This document shows, one piece after another, positions 1-5,002 of a stretch of DNA of 5,002 nt. The stretch comes from Gammaproteobacteria bacterium. Lineage in GTDB: Bacteria > Pseudomonadota > Gammaproteobacteria > Tenderiales > Tenderiaceae. Below the pieces are notes generated by a model. The model worked only from the letters and a program-made list of their open reading frames with translations, searched no databases and was not told the DNA's origin. The translations under genes and the position numbers were made by a program. How positions within the stretch are numbered: position 1 is the first letter of the stretch; every line of letters begins with the position of its first letter. The DNA lies in NCBI GenBank assembly GCA_027001525.1, contig JALTMR010000251.1, positions 1 through 5,002 of the forward strand. The letters run 5' to 3'.

Positions 1-1501
1 GCTGGCGGATGCGGGCCGCTGGCTGTTTGATTTCATGCTCCGGCTCGGCGCTCAAAGCGGCGACAGGAGATGCGGTAGGCAGGTTGTCATAACCGTAGAT
101 CCTTCCCACCTCCTCGACTAAATCCGCTTCAATGGCGATATCAAAACGAAAACTGGGAGGAGTGACAATCCAGCCCTGCTCCTGCTCTGTGACCTTCATG
201 CCCAGATGAGTCAGCATTTCCGTAACCTGTGCAGCAGAGACGTCGATACCCAATAGACTGGAGATACGTTCTGCACGCAAAACAATATCCCGGCGCGCCG
301 GCAAGTGCTCAGAACTGACCTCTTCAATTATCGGACCTGCCTCCCCGCCCACGATAGCCAGTAACAAGGCACTGGCACGTTTCATCGCTTTAACAGGAAG
401 GTCGAAATCAACACCACGCTCGAAGCGGTATGAGGAGTCAGTGTGCAAGCCGTACTGACGAGGCCGGCCTACGATGGCATCACGGGCAAAAAATGCGCTC
501 TCAAGAAAAATATCCTGGGTATCATCCGTTACCGACGCAGCATCCCCCCCCATGATACCGGCCATGGCGACAGCCCTATTGTCGTCGGCAATCACCAGGG
601 TATTATCCCTCAACACCACCTCCTGACCATCAAGCAAGGTAATCTTTTCGCCTGAGCCGGCAGCGCGCACATGAATACCGCCACTGAGCTTGCCCAAGTC
701 AAAGGCATGCATGGGCTGCCCCAACTCCAGCATGACGTAGTTGGTCACATCAACCACAGGGCTGACACTTCGCAGCCCACATCGGCGCAGACGTTCCCGC
801 ATCCATAGCGGGGTTTCCATATTCGGATTGATTCCCTTGATGACTCGCCCCACGTACCTCGGGCACGCCTTAGGGTCTGCCAACGTCACGGCAAGTGTAT
901 CTGCTATTGTCGCCGCCACCTCTGCCACAGCCGGTTCTGACACTGGCGCACTATTGACCACCCCCACTTCTCGGGCAATTCCCAAAAGACTCAAACAGTC
1001 CCCCCGGTTTGGGGTCAAGCCAATTTCGATGGCCACATCGTTGAGTTGAAGGTAATCACGAACATCAACGCCTGCTTCTGCATCAGAGGGCAGAGGCATC
1101 AGGCCATCTGCCTGCTCTTCCAAACCAAGCTCGACGCTAGAACACAACATACCAAAGGAGCGTACCCCCCGAAGTTTGGATTTCTTTATTTTTAAACCAC
1201 CGGGCAAAACGGCACCAATCAGAGCCGTGGGCACCTTCATTCCTTCAGCGACATTGGATGCCCCACAGACAATTGTCAGTGGCTCCGGCTCACCCACATT
1301 CACCAAACAAACTCGCAATCGATCGGCATCCGGGTGGGGTTCGACACTGACCACCTCACCCACCACCACCTGGCTAAATTCAGCAGCCACAGGCTCTATG
1401 GCATCAACTTCCAACCCGGCCATTGTCAACTGATGAGCCAAAGCTTCAGTCTCTACTGCCGGATTCACCCACTCACGCAACCATTGTTCGTTGAATTTCA
1501 T
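1..1501 (-). CDS. pheT: Phenylalanyl-tRNA synthetase beta subunit, 5' part (runs off left edge)
   Basis: The beta chain of the cytoplasmic alpha2-beta2 PheRS, which attaches phenylalanine to tRNA-Phe with ATP. The beta chain supplies tRNA binding and editing of mischarged Tyr-tRNA-Phe. I translated it by hand: 500 codons are visible with no internal stop, against about 790-800 residues usual for bacterial PheT. It starts at ATG (1499-1501) and begins MKFNEQWLREWV. A tRNA-binding EMAPII-like OB domain covers about residues 39-148 (VVVGEVVSVEPHPDADRL near 45-62). A B3/B4 editing domain runs from about 212 to 390, with GQPMHAFDLG near 258 and HTDSSYRFERGVD at 353-365. A B5 DNA-binding-like domain lies at about 400-475, ending near VGRIYGYDNLP. 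The B6-B8 catalytic-like region and the C-terminal anticodon-binding domain lie outside the window. It follows pheS by 67 bases and is surely co-transcribed with it. The ribosome site is poor (a GAG about 5 bases before the ATG). I see no frameshift. Confidence 0.97.
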   Translation of the reverse strand, partial: MKFNEQWLREWVNPAVETEALAHQLTMAGLEVDAIEPVAAEFSQVVVGEVVSVEPHPDADRLRVCLVNVGEPEPLTIVCGASNVAEGMKVPTALIGAVLPGGLKIKKSKLRGVRSFGMLCSSVELGLEEQADGLMPLPSDAEAGVDVRDYLQLNDVAIEIGLTPNRGDCLSLLGIAREVGVVNSAPVSEPAVAEVAATIADTLAVTLADPKACPRYVGRVIKGINPNMETPLWMRERLRRCGLRSVSPVVDVTNYVMLELGQPMHAFDLGKLSGGIHVRAAGSGEKITLLDGQEVVLRDNTLVIADDNRAVAMAGIMGGDAASVTDDTQDIFLESAFFARDAIVGRPRQYGLHTDSSYRFERGVDFDLPVKAMKRASALLLAIVGGEAGPIIEEVSSEHLPARRDIVLRAERISSLLGIDVSAAQVTEMLTHLGMKVTEQEQGWIVTPPSFRFDIAIEADLVEEVGRIYGYDNLPTASPVAALSAEPEHEIKQPAARIRQ

Positions 1502-1568
1502 AGCACTCTATATAAACGAGATTTGTAAATTAATTGATCTGAAGAATGTGGCCGGATATTCGATATAA
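1502..1568 (-). other. pheS-pheT intergenic gap, 67 bases
   Basis: This AT-rich spacer shows no terminator-like hairpin with a T-run and no small reading frame with a ribosome site, which fits co-transcription of pheS and pheT. It is longer than the few bases common between these two genes in many bacteria. Confidence 0.6.
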
Positions 1569-2723
<1,155 letters not shown>

Positions 2724-3077
2724 TTAAAGACTGGCTTTTGCTTTTTCAGCCAACGCGCTGAAAGCAACCTTGTCGTGTACTGCCAGATCAGCAAGGATCT
2801 TGCGATCAATCTCGATAGCAGCCTTCTTCAAGCCATTGATAAAACGGCTATAGGACAAACCACATTCACGGGAAGCCGCATTGATACGGGCAATCCACAG
2901 AGCGCGGAACTGACGCTTGCGCTGACGACGGTCACGATAGGCATATTGACCCGCTTTGGTCACAGCCTGGGTAGCAACACGATAGACGTTTTTACGACGA
3001 CCGCGATAACCCTTGGCTTGCGCCATTACTTTTTTATGTTTGGCGCGTGCAGTTACACCACGTTTAACTCTTGGCAT
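2724..3077 (-). CDS. rplT: 50S ribosomal protein L20
   Basis: L20 binds 23S rRNA early in assembly of the large ribosomal subunit. Its 117 residues match the family's usual length of 117-118. It begins [20 protein letters not shown] and contains the characteristic [13 protein letters not shown] and [24 protein letters not shown]. The very basic N-terminal half is the extension that threads into rRNA. The globular C-terminal half ([20 protein letters not shown]) is the part that in E. coli also binds its own mRNA. The start is ATG at 3077-3075, preceded by AGGAGT with an 8-base spacer, and the stop is TAA. It lies 17 bases after rpmI, so the two are surely co-transcribed and probably translationally coupled. 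In E. coli L20 represses translation of rpmI and rplT; the same here is inference. Tandem hairpins follow the gene. Confidence 0.98.
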   Translation of the reverse strand: MPRVKRGVTARAKHKKVMAQAKGYRGRRKNVYRVATQAVTKAGQYAYRDRRQRKRQFRALWIARINAASRECGLSYSRFINGLKKAAIEIDRKILADLAVHDKVAFSALAEKAKASL

Positions 3078-3094
3078 CTCAATTCACTCCTGAT

Positions 3095-3292
3095 TTATGC
3101 GTAAGGCAACATACGACGCAGCATCGGGCTATCCGCTGCGCAAACTTCCGAAGGTGCACGTAATTGACGCTTACGCTTAGTGCTCTTCTTGGTCAGGATG
3201 TGACGACGAAAACTTTTCCCACGTTTAAAACGGCCTTTGGATGTGGCGCGAAAGCGCTTGGCCGCACCCCTATTGGTCTTCATTTTTGGCAT
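3095..3292 (-). CDS. rpmI: 50S ribosomal protein L35
   Basis: L35 is a small basic protein of the large ribosomal subunit. Its 65 residues match the family length. It starts [20 protein letters not shown], has the signature [15 protein letters not shown] in the middle, and ends MLPYA as in E. coli (CLPYA). The start is ATG at 3292-3290, with GGAGA (3305-3301) 8 bases upstream, and the stop is TAA. It lies 53 bases after infC and 17 bases before rplT, the usual infC-rpmI-rplT arrangement. In E. coli, rpmI translation is the point at which L20 represses both ribosomal-protein genes, through RNA structure in the infC end and the infC-rpmI gap. The gap here can form a small hairpin over the ribosome site (3301-3315), but an operator cannot be shown by eye. 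Confidence 0.98.
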   Translation of the reverse strand: MPKMKTNRGAAKRFRATSKGRFKRGKSFRRHILTKKSTKRKRQLRAPSEVCAADSPMLRRMLPYA

Positions 3293-3300
3293 TTTTTATT

Positions 3301-3315
3301 TCTCCAACTACGAGA
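3301..3315 (-). promoter_or_regulatory. rpmI Shine-Dalgarno within a possible short hairpin
   Basis: The rpmI ribosome site GGAGA (3305-3301) can pair through GAGA with TCTC (3315-3312) around a 7-base loop. The stem is only 4 base pairs and weak alone. It would matter only if a protein such as L20, or a longer fold, stabilises it. The ribosome site is well supported; the regulatory hairpin is inference. Confidence 0.35.
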
Positions 3316-3341
3316 GTTTATGTTGACGAGGATGGTAAAGC

Positions 3342-3353
3342 CCGTTTAAACGG
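3342..3353 (-). repeat. 12-bp perfect palindrome at the infC stop codon
   Basis: CCGTTTAAACGG reads the same on both strands, contains a PmeI site (GTTTAAAC) and includes the infC TAA stop (3348-3346). With no loop it is not a terminator. A near copy lies inside rpmI (about 3222-3237), where minus-strand AAAGGCCGTTTTAAACG differs from the infC-end copy by one added T. The rpmI copy encodes part of the conserved KGRFKRG, so chance and codon constraint may explain the match. Confidence 0.5.
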
Positions 3354-3870
3354 CCTTTTTCTTTGGTGCCAAAACCATAACCATCTGTCGCCCTTCCATT
3401 TTTGGAAACTGCTCCACTTGCCCGACATCAATCAAATCTGCCTGAACCCGCTTCAACAGTTTCATGCCCAGCTCCTGGTGGGCCATTTCCCGTCCACGAA
3501 AACGCAAAGTCACCTTTGCCTTATCGCCATCAGACAGAAAGCGAATGAGATTACGCAGTTTGATCTGGTAATCCCCTTCGTCAGTACCAGGGCGGAATTT
3601 AACTTCCTTCACCTGAATGTGCTTTTGTTTCTTTTTCGCTGCCTGGCGCTTTTTGTTCTCTTCGAACACAAATTTACCGTAGTCCATAACACGACAGACC
3701 GGCGGATCAGCATTTGGCGACACTTCCACCAAGTCCATCTCTGCATCCATCGCATGCTGCTGAGCAGTTGAGATAGACACAACACCAATCATTTCGCCTT
3801 CTTGATCAATGAGACGCACCTTCGGTACGCTTATCTCTCCGTTGATCCTGGCCTTCTTTTCTGCAGCGAT
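3346..3870 (-). CDS. infC: Translation initiation factor IF3, with an ATC start codon
   Basis: IF3 binds the 30S subunit, checks start-codon and initiator-tRNA pairing, and keeps the subunits apart. It has 174 residues from ATC at 3870-3868, against 180 in E. coli. The N-domain holds [14 protein letters not shown] and continues to [23 protein letters not shown] lysine-rich linker helix ([19 protein letters not shown]) leads into the C-domain, with [34 protein letters not shown] and the end [12 protein letters not shown]. An in-frame TAA (3876-3874, the thrS stop) lies two codons upstream, and no ATG, GTG or TTG occurs before a GTG at 3819 that would cut off the conserved RINGEI segment. ATC has GGAGG at an 8-base spacer. 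IF3 genes commonly start with AUU, and AUC is known in Myxococcus. IF3 discriminates against such codons, so its own level limits its synthesis. It follows thrS by 3 bases. Confidence 0.96.
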   Translation of the reverse strand: MAAEKKARINGEISVPKVRLIDQEGEMIGVVSISTAQQHAMDAEMDLVEVSPNADPPVCRVMDYGKFVFEENKKRQAAKKKQKHIQVKEVKFRPGTDEGDYQIKLRNLIRFLSDGDKAKVTLRFRGREMAHQELGMKLLKRVQADLIDVGQVEQFPKMEGRQMVMVLAPKKKAV

Positions 3871-3873
3871 ACT

Positions 3874-5001
3874 TTAATCCTCCAATGTGACTCGACTTCG
3901 GCGCTCGACATCTGTGCTTAGACGCTTCACAAAATCATCTAACGACATGACCCCAAGGTCATCCCCACCAATGGTTCGCCGAACAGCAACTGTTTCATTT
4001 TCCGCCTCCTTATCCCCCAAAATGATGAGATAAGGCACCTTGTGCAACGTGTGCTCGCGGATTTTAAAGCCAATCTTCTCATTTCTCAAGTCCGCTTGAG
4101 CACGAAAACCCCGTAAATTAAGGGTTTGCACGATTTTTTCAGCATAATCCGACTGGCGATCGGTGATTGTCAGCACAGAGACTTGCCGGGGGGCCAACCA
4201 GGTTGGGAAGTTACCTGCGTATTCCTCGATTAAAATACCGATAAAACGCTCCAGCGAACCCAGAATTGCCCGATGCAGCATAACAGGCACTTGACGATCA
4301 CTGTCTTCAGTCACGTAGCTCGCACCCAAGCGCCCAGGCATGGAAAAATCGACCTGAATCGTGCCGCACTGCCATACCCGCCCTAAACAATCTTTTAACG
4401 AGAACTCAATCTTGGGCCCGTAAAAAGCACCCTCACCGGGCTGAAGATCCCAATCCAATCCCTTTTCATTCAGCGCCTTTTCCAATGCGTGCTCGGCTTT
4501 ATCCCACACCTCATCAGCACCCACACGATTTTCCGGGCGAGTGGAGAGACGAATAATCACGTCATTGAAGCCAAAATCCGCATAGACTTTATAGAGCAAA
4601 TCAATAAATTCAGAGACTTCAGACTGAATTTGATCCTCGGTACAGAAGATATGGGCATCATCCTGAACAAAATTTCGTACCCGCATCAAGCCGTGCAGGG
4701 TGCCGGAAGGCTCATTGCGATGACATGAGCCGAACTCAGCCATACGTAGCGGCAGGTCGCGGTAGCTCGTCAGGCGCTGGTTAAAAATCTGGACATGGCA
4801 GGGACAGTTCATCGGCTTAACGGCATAGTCACGATTCTCAGAGGCCGTGGTGAACATCATGTCCTGAAACTTCTCCCAGTGACCCGACTTTTCCCACAGG
4901 CTGCGATCAACGATCTGGGGAGTCCGCACCTCCTCGTAACCATTTTCGCGTAACTGCTGACGAACGTACTGCTCCACCTCCTGATAGATACGCCAGCCAT
5001 T
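3874..5001 (-). CDS. thrS: Threonyl-tRNA synthetase, C-terminal part (5' end beyond right edge)
   Basis: A class II synthetase that charges tRNA-Thr with threonine. The last 375 residues are visible; the E. coli protein has 642, so about 265 N-terminal residues (TGS, editing and linker domains) lie outside. The visible part opens [13 protein letters not shown], aligning with DGWTIFRELEVFV of E. coli, so the GTG at 4977 is an internal valine and not a start. The zinc ligands that bind threonine appear to be Cys66 (KPMNCPCH), His117 (DDAHIFC) and His243 ([11 protein letters not shown]); their spacing equals that of E. coli Cys334, His385 and His511. Motif 2 spans [20 protein letters not shown], and motif 3 lies around [15 protein letters not shown]. 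The anticodon-binding domain starts near residue 272 ([11 protein letters not shown]) and includes [17 protein letters not shown]. It ends LED then TAA. Its tail carries the infC ribosome site, so the two genes are probably translationally coupled. Any ThrRS operator would be upstream, outside the window. Confidence 0.98.
   Translation of the reverse strand, partial: NGWRIYQEVEQYVRQQLRENGYEEVRTPQIVDRSLWEKSGHWEKFQDMMFTTASENRDYAVKPMNCPCHVQIFNQRLTSYRDLPLRMAEFGSCHRNEPSGTLHGLMRVRNFVQDDAHIFCTEDQIQSEVSEFIDLLYKVYADFGFNDVIIRLSTRPENRVGADEVWDKAEHALEKALNEKGLDWDLQPGEGAFYGPKIEFSLKDCLGRVWQCGTIQVDFSMPGRLGASYVTEDSDRQVPVMLHRAILGSLERFIGILIEEYAGNFPTWLAPRQVSVLTITDRQSDYAEKIVQTLNLRGFRAQADLRNEKIGFKIREHTLHKVPYLIILGDKEAENETVAVRRTIGGDDLGVMSLDDFVKRLSTDVERRSRVTLED
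3879..3883 (-). promoter_or_regulatory. Consensus Shine-Dalgarno of infC, embedded in the thrS end
   Basis: GGAGG on the minus strand lies inside the last codons of thrS (TTG GAG GAT TAA), with an 8-base spacer to ATC at 3870-3868. This spacing decides the non-canonical infC start. A strong ribosome site with a poor start codon is the known arrangement for IF3 autocontrol. Confidence 0.85.
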
Positions 5002-5002
5002 G

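Noticed and set aside
741..1049. Plus-strand open frame of 102 codons, and similar ones at 443-655 and 1176-1433.
   Set aside because: All are antisense to continuous, well-conserved pheT coding sequence and look like shadow frames.
3241..3771. A 176-codon open frame on the plus strand.
   Set aside because: It lies opposite rpmI and infC, both unmistakable on the minus strand; it has no family resemblance and no convincing ribosome site.
3817..3819. GTG as the infC start.
   Set aside because: It would delete the conserved RINGEI segment, and no good ribosome site precedes it; ATC at 3870 fits better.
4798..4804. Cysteine in place of the usual E. coli glycine in KPMNCPGH of ThrRS as a possible altered zinc site.
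   Set aside because: The zinc-ligand cysteine two residues earlier is intact, and I recall NCPCH in other gammaproteobacterial ThrRS, so it looks like ordinary variation.
4975..4977. GTG at 4977 as the start of thrS.
   Set aside because: The frame stays open to the window edge and the codons before it match the ThrRS catalytic domain, so this is an internal valine.

Overview
The window is a conserved translation-gene cluster read entirely on the minus strand. In transcription order (high to low coordinates) it holds thrS (3' part), infC, rpmI, rplT, pheS and pheT (5' part). These are threonyl-tRNA synthetase, initiation factor IF3, ribosomal proteins L35 and L20, and the two subunits of phenylalanyl-tRNA synthetase. 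The gene order and the protein sequences match those of Gammaproteobacteria. PheS carries a four-cysteine insertion that I remember from Pseudomonas-like lineages and that is absent from E. coli PheS. GC content looks close to 50%, lower than in most Pseudomonas. A gammaproteobacterium of the wider Pseudomonadales/Cellvibrionales/Alteromonadales type is my best guess; genus cannot be set from this window.

Layout: thrS enters from the right edge and stops at 3874. infC follows after 3 bases, with its Shine-Dalgarno inside the last thrS codons. A 53-base gap leads to rpmI, and 17 bases further is rplT. The 132 bases between rplT and pheS hold two hairpins followed by T-runs, the second a near-ideal intrinsic terminator, so the pheST pair is separated transcriptionally from the upstream genes, either by its own promoter or by attenuation. 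pheS and pheT are 67 bases apart, and pheT runs off the left edge after 500 codons.

The genes work together in translation. ThrRS and PheRS charge tRNAs, IF3 controls start-codon fidelity and subunit joining, and L20 and L35 belong to the 50S subunit. In E. coli this cluster has several autoregulatory loops (ThrRS on thrS, IF3 on infC through a rare start codon, L20 on rpmI-rplT, attenuation of pheST). Here the rare start codon is clearly visible: infC has no ATG, GTG or TTG in a suitable place and appears to start at ATC. The rplT-pheS terminator is also clear, but no pheM-like Phe-rich leader peptide accompanies it.

I see no mobile elements, CRISPR arrays, RNA genes or defence genes. This is an ordinary housekeeping region, and its interest lies in start-codon and leader-region regulation rather than in a new system.
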